Of a stretch of DNA of 64,000 nt, positions 29,504-39,959 are shown piece after piece; the stretch's first letter is position 1, and the number at the start of each line of letters is the position of its first letter. The notes under the pieces were generated by a model, which searched no databases, was not told the DNA's origin, and saw nothing but the letters and a program-made list of their open reading frames with translations. The stretch is taken from positions 868,001 to 932,000 of the forward strand of contig NZ_JACCBG010000001.1 in the NCBI RefSeq assembly GCF_013409645.1, read 5' to 3'. This stretch comes from Nocardioides panaciterrulae (lineage in GTDB: Bacteria > Actinomycetota > Actinomycetes > Propionibacteriales > Nocardioidaceae). The position numbers were made by a program, and so were the translations under genes.

Positions 29504-30604
29504 GTGTCCACACCTCTGCACCGAATCGCAGCCTTCGGCGCTGCGGTCATCGTCGGGTCCGCCGCCCTGGCCGCCTGCGGCGCCAACGACGCGGCGTCCG
29601 GCAACGGTTCCGGCGCCAGCAGCAAGGCGGCGACCATCGCCCTGCTGCTGCCGGAGTCCAAGACCACCCGCTACGAGACCTTCGACAAGCCGCTGTTCGA
29701 GGCCAAGGTCAAGGAGCTCTGCCCGGACTGCAAGGTCAACTACTACAACGCCGACCAGGACGAGGCGAAGCAGACCCAGCAGGTCGACACCGCCATCAAC
29801 GCCGGCGCCAGCGTCGTCGTGCTCGACCCGGTCAACGGTGCCGGCGCCGGGGGCATGGTCCAGACCGCGCACAGCGCGGACGCCAAGGTCATCGCCTACG
29901 ACCGGTTCATCGACGGCGCCGACTACTACATGTCCTTCGACAACGAGACCGTCGGCAAGATGCAGGCCGACGCGCTGGTCAAGGCGATGGGCAACAAGGG
30001 CAACATCCTGATGCTCAACGGCGCCCCGAGCGACCCGAACGCGGCCCAGTTCAAGAAGGGCGCCCACAGCGTCCTCGACAGCAGCAACATCAAGATCCTC
30101 GAGGAGTACGACAACCCCGACTGGAGCCCCGAGAACGCCCAGCAGTTCGTCACCGACCAGCTGAGCAAGTACCAGCCCTCGCAGATCCAGGGCGTGTACG
30201 CCGCCAACGACGGCCAGGCCGGTGGCGTGGTCGCGGCCCTGACCGGCGCCGGTGTGAAGCCCGACGCCCTCCCGCCGATCACCGGGCAGGACGCCGAGCT
30301 CGCCGCCATCCAGCGGATCCTCGCGGGTGAGCAGGCCATGACGATCTACAAGCCGATCCCGATCGAGGCGAACACCGCGGCCGAGGTCGCCGTCAAGCTG
30401 GCCAAGGGCGAGGACGTGGGCACCAGCTCCGAGACCGGCATCGACCAGACCGACTACAACGGCGTGAAGTCGTTCATCTTCAAGCCGATCGTCGTCACCA
30501 AGGACAACGTGGCCGACACGGTCGTCAAGGACAACTTCTACCAGGTGTCCGACATCTGCACCGCCCAGTACGCCGACGCCTGCAAGGCGGCTGGCCTCAG
30601 CTGA
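29504..30604 (+). CDS. xylF: Sugar ABC transporter substrate-binding lipoprotein (xylose type)
   Basis: 366 residues. A lipoprotein signal peptide ends with lipobox LAAC, Cys25 being the lipidated residue. The mature part is a periplasmic-binding type 1 fold: ATIALLLPESKTTRYETFDKP, VDTAINAGASVVVLDPVNG, VIAYDRFIDGADYYMSFDN and VYAANDGQAGGVVAAL are typical of XylF-like proteins. It has a CPDC pair near residue 77 and two cysteines close to the C-terminus. It overlaps the ATPase gene by 1 nt (TGATG). D-xylose is inferred from family resemblance; related pentoses or inositol are possible. Confidence 0.85.
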   Translation: MSTPLHRIAAFGAAVIVGSAALAACGANDAASGNGSGASSKAATIALLLPESKTTRYETFDKPLFEAKVKELCPDCKVNYYNADQDEAKQTQQVDTAINAGASVVVLDPVNGAGAGGMVQTAHSADAKVIAYDRFIDGADYYMSFDNETVGKMQADALVKAMGNKGNILMLNGAPSDPNAAQFKKGAHSVLDSSNIKILEEYDNPDWSPENAQQFVTDQLSKYQPSQIQGVYAANDGQAGGVVAALTGAGVKPDALPPITGQDAELAAIQRILAGEQAMTIYKPIPIEANTAAEVAVKLAKGEDVGTSSETGIDQTDYNGVKSFIFKPIVVTKDNVADTVVKDNFYQVSDICTAQYADACKAAGLS

Positions 30605-31413
30605 TGTCGACCTCCACGACGCAGTCGCCGGCCGGGGACGTGGTCTTGTCCCTGGCCGGCGTCACGAAGCGATTCGGCGCCGTCCAGGCCCTCACCGACG
30701 TCCACCTCCAGGTGGGCGCCGGTGAGGTGGTCGCCCTCGTCGGCGACAACGGTGCCGGCAAGTCCACCCTCGTCAAGATCATCTCGGGCGTCTACCAGCC
30801 CGACGGCGGCGACATCATCTTCGCCGGCCGGAAGGTGTCCGTGGGTGGTCCCTCCGAGGCCCAGGAGCTCGGGATCGCGACGGTCTTCCAGGACCTCGCG
30901 CTCTGCGACAACCTCGACGTGGTCGCGAACCTGTTCCTCGGCCAGGAGAAGCACCACGGCAGCGTGCTCAACGAGGTCGAGATGGAGCAGGAGGCGTGGC
31001 GGCTGCTGCGCACCCTGTCCGCCAAGATCCCGTCGGTCCGGATCCCGATCGCCGCCCTCTCCGGCGGCCAGCGACAGACCGTCGCGATCGCCCGCAGCCT
31101 GGTCGGCAAGCCCAAGATCGTCATGCTCGACGAGCCCACCGCGGCCCTCGGCGTGGCGCAGACGGCCGAGGTCCTCAACCTCGTGGAGCGGCTGCGCGAG
31201 ACCGGCCTGGGCGTGATCCTGGTCAGCCACAACATGGCCGACGTGCAGGCGGTCGCCGACCGGATCGTCGTACTGCGGCTGGGCCGCAACGCCGCGGAGT
31301 TCAAGGTCGAAGAGGCCACGACCGAGGAGCTGGTGGCCGCGATCACCGGCGCCTCCGACAACGTCGTCGCCGCGCGCGCCGAGCGGCGCCAGGGAGGGGA
31401 GCAGCATGGCTGA
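30604..31413 (+). CDS. Sugar ABC transporter ATP-binding protein (single-domain)
   Basis: 269 residues with one ABC domain: Walker A GDNGAGKST near residues 49-57, signature LSGGQRQTVAIARSL, Walker B IVMLDEPTAALG, H-loop VSHN. E. coli XylG has two fused ABC domains; this is the shorter FrcA-like type, which works as a homodimer. It is coupled to the binding-protein gene by TGATG and overlaps the permease by 8 nt. Cytoplasmic, energising sugar import. Confidence 0.9.
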   Translation: MSTSTTQSPAGDVVLSLAGVTKRFGAVQALTDVHLQVGAGEVVALVGDNGAGKSTLVKIISGVYQPDGGDIIFAGRKVSVGGPSEAQELGIATVFQDLALCDNLDVVANLFLGQEKHHGSVLNEVEMEQEAWRLLRTLSAKIPSVRIPIAALSGGQRQTVAIARSLVGKPKIVMLDEPTAALGVAQTAEVLNLVERLRETGLGVILVSHNMADVQAVADRIVVLRLGRNAAEFKVEEATTEELVAAITGASDNVVAARAERRQGGEQHG

Positions 31414-32674
31414 GGAGGCAACCGCAACCGCAACCGCAACCGCACCCGCCGTCGCCGCCGACCTGAGCGACGAGCGACTGATCCGCACCGAGGGGGCGGC
31501 CGGCTACGCGAAGCTGTTCTTGAACCGCCTGCGCGGCGGTGACCTCGGCAGCCTGCCGGTGATCCTGGGCCTGATCGTGATCAGCATCGGCTTCTACTCC
31601 GCCGAGCCGGTCTTCCTGTCCTCGCGGAACCTGGTCTCGATCAGCCAGTTCGCGGCCCCGATCGGCATCATCGCGCTGGGCATCGTGCTGAGCCTGCTGC
31701 TGGGCGAGATCGACCTGTCGGTCGGCTCGGTGAGCGGCCTGGCCGCGGCGTCGATGGCGGTGCTCACCGTGGACAAGGGCCACTCGGTGTTCTTCGGGAT
31801 CGTCGCCGCGCTGCTCGTCGGCCTGGTCATCGGTGCGTTCTACGCGTTCCTGTACACGCGACTCGGGGTCCCGTCGTTCGTGTTCTCCCTCGCCGGGCTG
31901 CTCAGCTTCCAGGGGATGCTGCTCTACGTGCTCGGCAAGAACGGCACGATCAACCTCCCCTCGGACTCGTTCCTCGTGCAGTGGACCCGGTTCAAGTTCG
32001 TCGGAGACGCGGCGTCGTACGTCCTGGTCGCGGTCATCGTGGCGCTCTACCTGGCCGCGCAGCTGTGGGGCGCCGCCTCGCGCCGCCGGGCCGGGCTGAG
32101 CACCACGTGGATGCCGATGATCGCCCTCAAGGCGGCGCTGCTGGCCGTGGGCCTGGGCTTCCTGACCTACTACGTCAACATCGACCGCGGCTGGAGCTAC
32201 CTCTGGCTGTTCTTCGTGCTGCTGGTGGTCGCCATGGACTTCCTGCTGCGGCGGACCCGCTGGGGCCGGCACCTCTATGCGGTCGGCGGCAACGTCGAGG
32301 CGGCTCGTCGGTCGGGCATCAACGTCAACCGGATCTACTTCTCGGTGTTCGCGCTGACCTCGGTGTTCGCGGCGGTCGGTGGTCTGCTCGCCGCCGGCTA
32401 CCAGACGTCGGTCTCCCAGGCCAGTGGTACGACGGACACCAACCTGACCGCGATCGCGGCGGCCGTGATCGGTGGCACCAGCCTCTTCGGCGGCCGCGGC
32501 ACGGCGTACTCCGCCCTGCTCGGCATCGTGGTGCTGCAGGCGATCCAGACCGGCCTGAACCTGGTCGGGGTGGACTCCTCGGTGCGGTTCATGGTCACCG
32601 GCGCGGTGCTGCTGCTCGCCGTCGCCATCGACTCGGTCTCCCGCCGGATGCGCTCCTCCAGCGGGCGCGGCTGA
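31406..32674 (+). CDS. xylH: Sugar ABC transporter permease (XylH-like)
   Basis: 422 residues, about ten transmembrane helices, BPD_transp_2 family. GIIALGIVLSLLLGEIDLSVGSVSGLAAA holds the conserved EIDLSVG motif. RRTRWGRHLYAVGGNVEAARRSGINV is the cytoplasmic coupling region and VIGGTSLFGGRGT the second signature. The N-terminus has an ATATATATA peptide coded by a CAACCG hexamer repeated four times (about 31418-31446). GGGAGGGGAGCAGC before the ATG is the ribosome-binding site. A terminator hairpin follows at 32698. Confidence 0.9.
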   Translation: MAEEATATATATAPAVAADLSDERLIRTEGAAGYAKLFLNRLRGGDLGSLPVILGLIVISIGFYSAEPVFLSSRNLVSISQFAAPIGIIALGIVLSLLLGEIDLSVGSVSGLAAASMAVLTVDKGHSVFFGIVAALLVGLVIGAFYAFLYTRLGVPSFVFSLAGLLSFQGMLLYVLGKNGTINLPSDSFLVQWTRFKFVGDAASYVLVAVIVALYLAAQLWGAASRRRAGLSTTWMPMIALKAALLAVGLGFLTYYVNIDRGWSYLWLFFVLLVVAMDFLLRRTRWGRHLYAVGGNVEAARRSGINVNRIYFSVFALTSVFAAVGGLLAAGYQTSVSQASGTTDTNLTAIAAAVIGGTSLFGGRGTAYSALLGIVVLQAIQTGLNLVGVDSSVRFMVTGAVLLLAVAIDSVSRRMRSSSGRG

Positions 32675-32697
32675 CCCAGCCGCCCTCGCCCATGGCA

Positions 32698-32736
32698 CCG
32701 AGGCCTCCCGCCGGATCAGTCCGCGGGGGGCCTCGG
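32698..32736 (+). terminator. Terminator of the sugar ABC operon
   Basis: CCGAGGCCTCCCGC (32698-32711) pairs with GCGGGGGGCCTCGG (32723-32736), 14 bp with one T-G pair and an 11-nt loop, 24 nt after the permease stop. The remaining 110 bp up to the kinase gene stop show nothing notable. Confidence 0.75.
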
Positions 32737-32846
32737 TCGTGGTGGCTGCAGGAGTCCCCGGCCAGCCGGGGATTCCCTCGGTGGGGGGCCGTTGCAACGC
32801 CCATCAAGCGGGGGAACGCCCTGACAACCCCGGGTGGTCCCTGCGG

Positions 32847-34736
<1,890 letters not shown>

Positions 34737-34868
34737 AGCCGCCCTCGTCATGCCGCCCGCAGGCCGCCCCGTGATCCCCGGTGAGTCTACTGTTCCAGCC
34801 GGGACGGATGAGGATCTCCCCAAACCTGCCTCGACGCAAGACCTGTGCGGTCCGGTCGGGACGGCGGC

Positions 34869-36974
34869 TCAGCGGGTCGCCACCGGCTCCGGCCGGGGCT
34901 CCGCGTCGGGCGGGGCGATCCGGTGCTCGCCGCGGTCGAGGCTGCTCGGCCACCAGATCCGGCTGCCCAGGTCGAGGTTGAGCGCGGTGACCAGCACCGA
35001 GCGGACGACCATCGTGTCGAGGATGACGCCCAGCGCCACCGCGACCCCGATCTCCACGAAGGCCACCAGCGGCAGCGTGCCGAGCACCAGGAACGTCGAG
35101 GCCAGCACCAGCCCGGCGGAGGTGATCACACCGCCGGTGGCCGACAGCGCGACCAGCGAGCCCTGGCGCGTGCCGCGGGTCTGGGTCTCCTCGCGCACCC
35201 GGGTCATCAAGAAGATGTTGTAGTCGATGCCGAGGGCGACGAGGAACACGAACACGAACAGCGGGAGCGACGCGTCGGCACCGGCGAAGCCGAAGACGTA
35301 CTTGAACAGCAGCGAGGAGAGCCCGAGCGCGGCGCCGAACGACAGCACGACGGTGCCGATGAGCAGCAGCGGTGAGAGGACCGCCCTCAGGAGCACCATC
35401 AAGATGAGCAGCACCACGACGAGCACGATCGGGATGATCACGGTGTTGTCGCGGCTCGAGGCGTTCTCGACGTCGAGCGAGATCGCGGAGTAGCCGCCGA
35501 CCAGGGCGTCCGCGCCGGGCACGGCGTGCACGGCGTCACGCGCGGCCGCCACGGTGTCGAACGCGCTCTGCGAGAGGGCGTCGCTGGTGATCGTGGCCTG
35601 CACGTAGGCGACCCCGTCCTTGACCGTGGGCGGCGTGACGTCGGTCAGCCCGCTCACCGCCGCCAGGGACCGGCTCACCGCCTCCCCCCGGTCGGCGTTC
35701 GCGACGACCATCATCGGGCTCGACTGGTCGACCAGCCCGTGGGCGGTGAGCACCCGCTGGCCGACGATCGAGTCGAAGTCCTTGGTGTAGGAGTCCTCGG
35801 TCGTGAGGCCGCTGGCGTTGAGGCTGAGGATGCCGAGGCAGGAGACGGCGAGCGCCGCGGCGGTGCCGACCCACACGGCGCGGGGGCGCACGGCGATCCG
35901 CCGGCCCACCTTGGCCCACAGGCCCGAGGCCGTCGGCTCGACCGAGCCGAACCGCGGGCGCTGGGGCCAGAACACCCAGCGGCCGGTGATCACGAGCAGC
36001 GCCGGCAGCAGCGTGATCATGACCAGCAGGGCGACGGCGATGCCGATCGCGGCCACCGGGCCCAGGCCGGCGGTGGAGTTCATCTCGGCGAACAGCAGGC
36101 AGAGCATGCCGAGGATCACCGTGGCCGCGCTCGCGACGATCGCGGGGGCCGCACGGTGCAGTGCGAACGCCATCGCCTCGTGCCGGTCCTCGTGGCGGCG
36201 CAACTCCTCGCGGTAGCGGGCGACGAGCAGCAGCGCGTAGTCCGTGCCGGCGCCGAAGACCAGCACGGTGAGGATGCCCTGGCTCTGGCCGTTGACGGTG
36301 AGGTCGGCGTACTTCGCCAGGAAGTAGATGACCGCTTGGGCCGTGAACAGCGCGACGACGGCGGAGAACACCGGCAGGATCCACAGCACCGGGCTCCGGT
36401 AGGTCAGGAGCAGGATGAGGATCACGACCCCGCCGGCGGCGAACAGCAGGGTGCTGTCGAGGCCCTCGAAGGCCTTGGCGGAGTCCGCGGCCTGACCACC
36501 CTGCCCGGCGATGTGCACGGCGACGCCCGGGATCGTCGCGATGTCGCGCAGCGCGGCGGCGGTGTCCGGCATCTGGTTCCAGCCGTTCTTGCCGAAGTTG
36601 AACGTGACCAGCGTCTGGGCGGCCTTCCCGTCCTTCGAGACGATCGGGCCGACGACCTTGCCCTCGACCCCCTTCATGTCCTGGAACTCCGCGACCTGCT
36701 GCTTCGCGGCGGCCAGGTCGGCCGGGGTCAGCCCGGCCGCGCGCCCGTAGACGACGACGGTCGGGATGGCCTCGGGGTCCTGGAAGGCGCCGAGCTTGTC
36801 CAGCGCGCGCGTGGACTCGGCGCTGGCGGGCAGCCAGGACGAGGACTCGTTGTTCTGGACGTCGGTGAGCTTGGCGGCGAACCCGCTGACCGCGACCAGG
36901 ATGACGAGCCACGCGACGAGCACGATCCACTTGGTGACGCGGCCGGTCAGCTTGCCGGCGATCTGACGGTGCAT
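34869..36974 (-). CDS. MMPL-family RND transporter
   Basis: 701 residues from ATG 36974. About twelve transmembrane helices in two halves: TM1 at about 15-35, an extracytoplasmic loop (about 36-180), then helices 2-6, and the same again after about 365. VLVFGAGTDYALLLVARYREEL and LGIDYNIFLMTRVREE carry the paired charged residues of MMPL/RND proton relay helices. Proton-driven export of lipids or drugs is the family function; the substrate is unknown. The divergent acyl-CoA ligase and nearby acyl-CoA dehydrogenase hint at a lipid link but no more. Confidence 0.92.
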   Translation of the reverse strand: MHRQIAGKLTGRVTKWIVLVAWLVILVAVSGFAAKLTDVQNNESSSWLPASAESTRALDKLGAFQDPEAIPTVVVYGRAAGLTPADLAAAKQQVAEFQDMKGVEGKVVGPIVSKDGKAAQTLVTFNFGKNGWNQMPDTAAALRDIATIPGVAVHIAGQGGQAADSAKAFEGLDSTLLFAAGGVVILILLLTYRSPVLWILPVFSAVVALFTAQAVIYFLAKYADLTVNGQSQGILTVLVFGAGTDYALLLVARYREELRRHEDRHEAMAFALHRAAPAIVASAATVILGMLCLLFAEMNSTAGLGPVAAIGIAVALLVMITLLPALLVITGRWVFWPQRPRFGSVEPTASGLWAKVGRRIAVRPRAVWVGTAAALAVSCLGILSLNASGLTTEDSYTKDFDSIVGQRVLTAHGLVDQSSPMMVVANADRGEAVSRSLAAVSGLTDVTPPTVKDGVAYVQATITSDALSQSAFDTVAAARDAVHAVPGADALVGGYSAISLDVENASSRDNTVIIPIVLVVVLLILMVLLRAVLSPLLLIGTVVLSFGAALGLSSLLFKYVFGFAGADASLPLFVFVFLVALGIDYNIFLMTRVREETQTRGTRQGSLVALSATGGVITSAGLVLASTFLVLGTLPLVAFVEIGVAVALGVILDTMVVRSVLVTALNLDLGSRIWWPSSLDRGEHRIAPPDAEPRPEPVATR

Positions 36975-37111
36975 GGGACTACTCCAGCAGAGACGGGGGA
37001 CACCCGGCATCGGGGTTTCCCCCGATCAGACCCCATTCCGCGCGCGAATTCATCGCCCGAGGGGGTCACGTCGGGCGACCACGACCTGCCTCGCCCGGGC
37101 GCGGCGTCCCC

Positions 37112-37117
37112 TACTCT
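37112..37117 (+). promoter_or_regulatory. Putative -10 box for the acyl-CoA ligase gene (leaderless)
   Basis: TACTCT, 6 nt, then ATG 37124. Identical hexamer and spacing to the promoter at 21764. The divergent MMPL gene starts at 36974, leaving 149 bp for both promoters. Confidence 0.55.
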
Positions 37118-37123
37118 CGGGGC

Positions 37124-38650
37124 ATGTACCCCGGGACGTGGGCCGCGATCACCCCGGACCGGCCGGCGCTGGTGATGGCCGGCTCGGGACGGACGCTGAC
37201 GTACGCCGAGCTCGACGGCCGCAGCCTGCGCCTGGCCCGGCACCTGCGGGCGCGGGGGCTCGGCCCCGGCGACGTGGTCGCGCTGGTCAGCGACAACACG
37301 CCCGAGGCGTACGAGGTCTACTGGGCCTGCCTGCGCTCGGGCCTCTACATCACCGCGGTCAACCACCACCTCTCGGCGGAGGAGACGTCCTACATCGTCC
37401 ACGACTGCGGTGCCCGGGCGCTGGTCGTCTCGGCGGCCACGGCGGAGCTGGTGGGCGCCCTCGACGTGGACGTGCCGGAGCGGCTGGCCTTCGGCGGCCC
37501 GGTCGCGGCGTACGACGACTACGAGGCCGCGCTCGCCGCCGCCGGCGACCAGCCGCTCGCCGACCAGCCGCACGGCGACGACTTCCTCTACTCCTCGGGC
37601 ACCACCGGGCGGCCCAAGGGCGTCAAGGTCAGCCTGCCGCGGATGCAGGTCGACGAGCCGGGCTACGTCTACGTGCGGATCTTCGGCACCCTCTACGGCT
37701 TCGACCGGGACACCGTCTACCTCTCCCCGGCGCCGGTCTACCACGCCGCGCCGCTGCGCTTCGGTGGCGTCGTGCACGCCACCGGCGGCACGCTGGTGAT
37801 GATGGAGCGCTTCGACGCGGAGGCCGCCCTGCGCGCGATCGAGCAGCACCGGGTCACACACACGCAGATGGTGCCGACGATGTTCGTCCGGCTGCTCAAG
37901 CTGCCCGAGGAGGTGCGCACGGCGTACGACGTGTCCTCGCTGCGCTGCGTGATCCACGCGGCCGCGCCGTGCCCGGTCCAGGTGAAGCGGCGGATGATCG
38001 ACTGGCTCGGGCCGATCGTGCACGAGTACTACGCCTCCACCGAGGCCAACGGCGCCACGATGATCGACAGCGAGACCTGGCTGGCGCACCCGGGGTCGGT
38101 GGGCCGGGCGCTGCTCGGGGTCGTGCACGTCTGCGGCCCGGACGGCGGCGAGCTGGGGGCGGGCGAGGTCGGCACGATCTGGTTCGAGCGCGACGAGGTG
38201 CCCTTCGCCTACCACAACGACCCGGCGAAGACCGCGAGCGCGCAGCACCCCGAGCACCCGACGTGGACCACGGTGGGCGACCTCGGGTACGTCGACGACG
38301 AGGGCTTCCTCTTCCTCACCGACCGCAAGGCGTTCATGATCATCAGCGGCGGCGTCAACATCTACCCCCAGGAGGTCGAGGACCTGTTCTCGCTGCACCC
38401 CGCGGTCGCCGACATCGCGGTGATCGGGGTGCCCGACGAGGAGATGGGGGAGCGGGTCGTCGCGTTCGTGCAGCCCGCCCCCGGCGCCGAGCCGGGCGCG
38501 GCGCTGGCGGCGGAGCTCACGGCGTACGCCCGGGAGCGGATCGCGCACTTCAAGGTCCCGGGGGAGATCCTCTTCCGGGACGGGCTGCCGCGCACGCCGA
38601 CCGGGAAGATGGTCAAGGGCCGGCTCCGCGAGGAGTACGCCGGCGGTTGA
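37124..38650 (+). CDS. Acyl-CoA synthetase (AMP-forming), FadD-like
   Basis: 508 residues, ANL superfamily. Activates a carboxylic acid to acyl-AMP and then acyl-CoA. The P-loop LYSSGTTGRPKGVK lies near residue 165; YYASTEANGATMI is the A5 motif, TVGDLGYVDDEGFLFLTDRKAFMIISGG contains the A7-A8 hinge, and PRTPTGKMVKGRLR the catalytic Lys. Complete. It converges with the acyl-CoA dehydrogenase gene (11-bp gap). Substrate chain is unknown; fatty, branched or steroid-side-chain acids are all possible. Confidence 0.9.
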   Translation: MYPGTWAAITPDRPALVMAGSGRTLTYAELDGRSLRLARHLRARGLGPGDVVALVSDNTPEAYEVYWACLRSGLYITAVNHHLSAEETSYIVHDCGARALVVSAATAELVGALDVDVPERLAFGGPVAAYDDYEAALAAAGDQPLADQPHGDDFLYSSGTTGRPKGVKVSLPRMQVDEPGYVYVRIFGTLYGFDRDTVYLSPAPVYHAAPLRFGGVVHATGGTLVMMERFDAEAALRAIEQHRVTHTQMVPTMFVRLLKLPEEVRTAYDVSSLRCVIHAAAPCPVQVKRRMIDWLGPIVHEYYASTEANGATMIDSETWLAHPGSVGRALLGVVHVCGPDGGELGAGEVGTIWFERDEVPFAYHNDPAKTASAQHPEHPTWTTVGDLGYVDDEGFLFLTDRKAFMIISGGVNIYPQEVEDLFSLHPAVADIAVIGVPDEEMGERVVAFVQPAPGAEPGAALAAELTAYARERIAHFKVPGEILFRDGLPRTPTGKMVKGRLREEYAGG

Positions 38651-38661
38651 CCCGGCCGGGC

Positions 38662-39804
38662 TCAGATCCCCAGGCTGCGCCCGATGATCTCCTTCTGGAT
38701 CTCGGTGGTGCCGCCGTAGATCGTCTGGATCCGGCTGTCGAGGTAGGCCTTCGCGATCGGGTACTCCATCATGTAGCCGTAGCCGCCGTGCAGCTGCACG
38801 CCCTGGTCGACGACCTTCTTCTGCAGCTCGGTGGTCCACCACTTGGCCATCGACGCCAGGGAGGTGTCGACCTCGCCGGCGTTGAGCTTGCGCACGCAGT
38901 CCTCCACGAAGACCCGCGCGATCCGGACCTCGGTGGCCATCTCGGCGAGCAGGAACCGGTTGTGCTGGAACTTGCCGATCGGACGGCCGAAGGCCTCGCG
39001 CTCGCGGGCGTAGTCCAGGCACAGCTCGAGGACCCGCTCGCAGGCCGCGACCGCGATCGCGGCGATCGAGATCCGCTCCTGCGGCAGGTTCTGCATCAGG
39101 GCGACGAAGCCGGAGCCCTCCTCGCCGAGCAGGTTGGCCTTCGGCACCTCGACGTCGTCGAAGAACAGCTCGGCGGTGTCCTGTGCCTTCAGGCCCATCT
39201 TCTCCAGGTTGCGGCCGCGCTCGAAGCCGGCCATGCCGCGCTCCACGACCAGCAGGCTGATGCCCAGGTGGCCGGCGTCCGCGTCGGTGCGGCAGACCAC
39301 GATCACGACGTCGGACAGGATCCCGTTGCTGATGAAGGTCTTCGAGCCGTTCAGCAGGTAGTGGTCGCCCTTGTCCACCGCGGTGGTGCGGATGCCCTGC
39401 AGGTCGCTGCCCGCGCCCGGCTCGGTCATCGCGATCGCCGAGATCAGCTCGCCGCTGACCAGCCCGGGCAGCCAGCGCCGCTTCTGCTCCTCGGTCCCGA
39501 GGCTGCTGAGGTACGGGACGATGATGTCGGTGTGCACCGGGAAGCCGAGCCCGGAGGCACCGACCTTGCTGATCTCCTCGGCGACCACCATGTTGTAGCG
39601 GAAGTCCCTGATCCCGAGCCCGCCGTACTCCTCCTCGACGTCCATGCAGAGCAGGCCGGCCGTGCCCGCCTTGCGCCAGACCTCGCGGTCGACCTGGCCG
39701 TCCTTCTCCCACTGGGCGTGGAAGGGCACCACCTCGCGCTCGAGGAAGGAGCGGACCACGCCGCGGAAGTCGTCGTGCTCCTGCTCGTAGAAGGCAGCGC
39801 TCAT
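38662..39804 (-). CDS. Acyl-CoA dehydrogenase
   Basis: 380 residues from ATG 39804 with GAGGA upstream. FAD-dependent alpha,beta-desaturation of an acyl-CoA. IAMTEPGAGSDLQGIRTTA is signature 1; FISNGILSDVVIVVCRT follows in the beta domain. QLHGGYGYMMEYPIAKAYLDSRIQTIYGGTTEIQKEIIGRSL is the C-terminal signature region containing the catalytic Glu (IYGGTTEIQ). A palindromic operator overlaps its promoter and is repeated before the LLM oxidoreductase gene at 50279. Together with the facing acyl-CoA ligase this forms an acyl-CoA catabolic pair. Confidence 0.93.
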   Translation of the reverse strand: MSAAFYEQEHDDFRGVVRSFLEREVVPFHAQWEKDGQVDREVWRKAGTAGLLCMDVEEEYGGLGIRDFRYNMVVAEEISKVGASGLGFPVHTDIIVPYLSSLGTEEQKRRWLPGLVSGELISAIAMTEPGAGSDLQGIRTTAVDKGDHYLLNGSKTFISNGILSDVVIVVCRTDADAGHLGISLLVVERGMAGFERGRNLEKMGLKAQDTAELFFDDVEVPKANLLGEEGSGFVALMQNLPQERISIAAIAVAACERVLELCLDYAREREAFGRPIGKFQHNRFLLAEMATEVRIARVFVEDCVRKLNAGEVDTSLASMAKWWTTELQKKVVDQGVQLHGGYGYMMEYPIAKAYLDSRIQTIYGGTTEIQKEIIGRSLGI

Positions 39805-39841
39805 GGGGGTCCTCACGGGGTCGGCGGCACGTGACCGGACC

Positions 39842-39866
39842 ACTGTGACAGTAGCGCTGTCACAGT
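39842..39866 (-). promoter_or_regulatory. Palindromic operator overlapping the acyl-CoA dehydrogenase promoter
   Basis: ACTGTGACAG-N5-CTGTCACAGT, a perfect 10-bp inverted repeat. On the minus strand it contains TACTGT, a TANNNT -10 box, so a bound repressor would block transcription. Size and symmetry suit a TetR-type regulator, none of which is coded in the window. A shorter version occurs at 50291-50307. Confidence 0.78.
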
Positions 39867-39959
39867 TCAAGGAGCCCCGGACGTCCCTCCCGAAGTCCCC
39901 CACCGGGTCGCGTCCGCGGTGGCAGGATGGCGCGGGACCACCGCGTCAGGAGGGCGCCG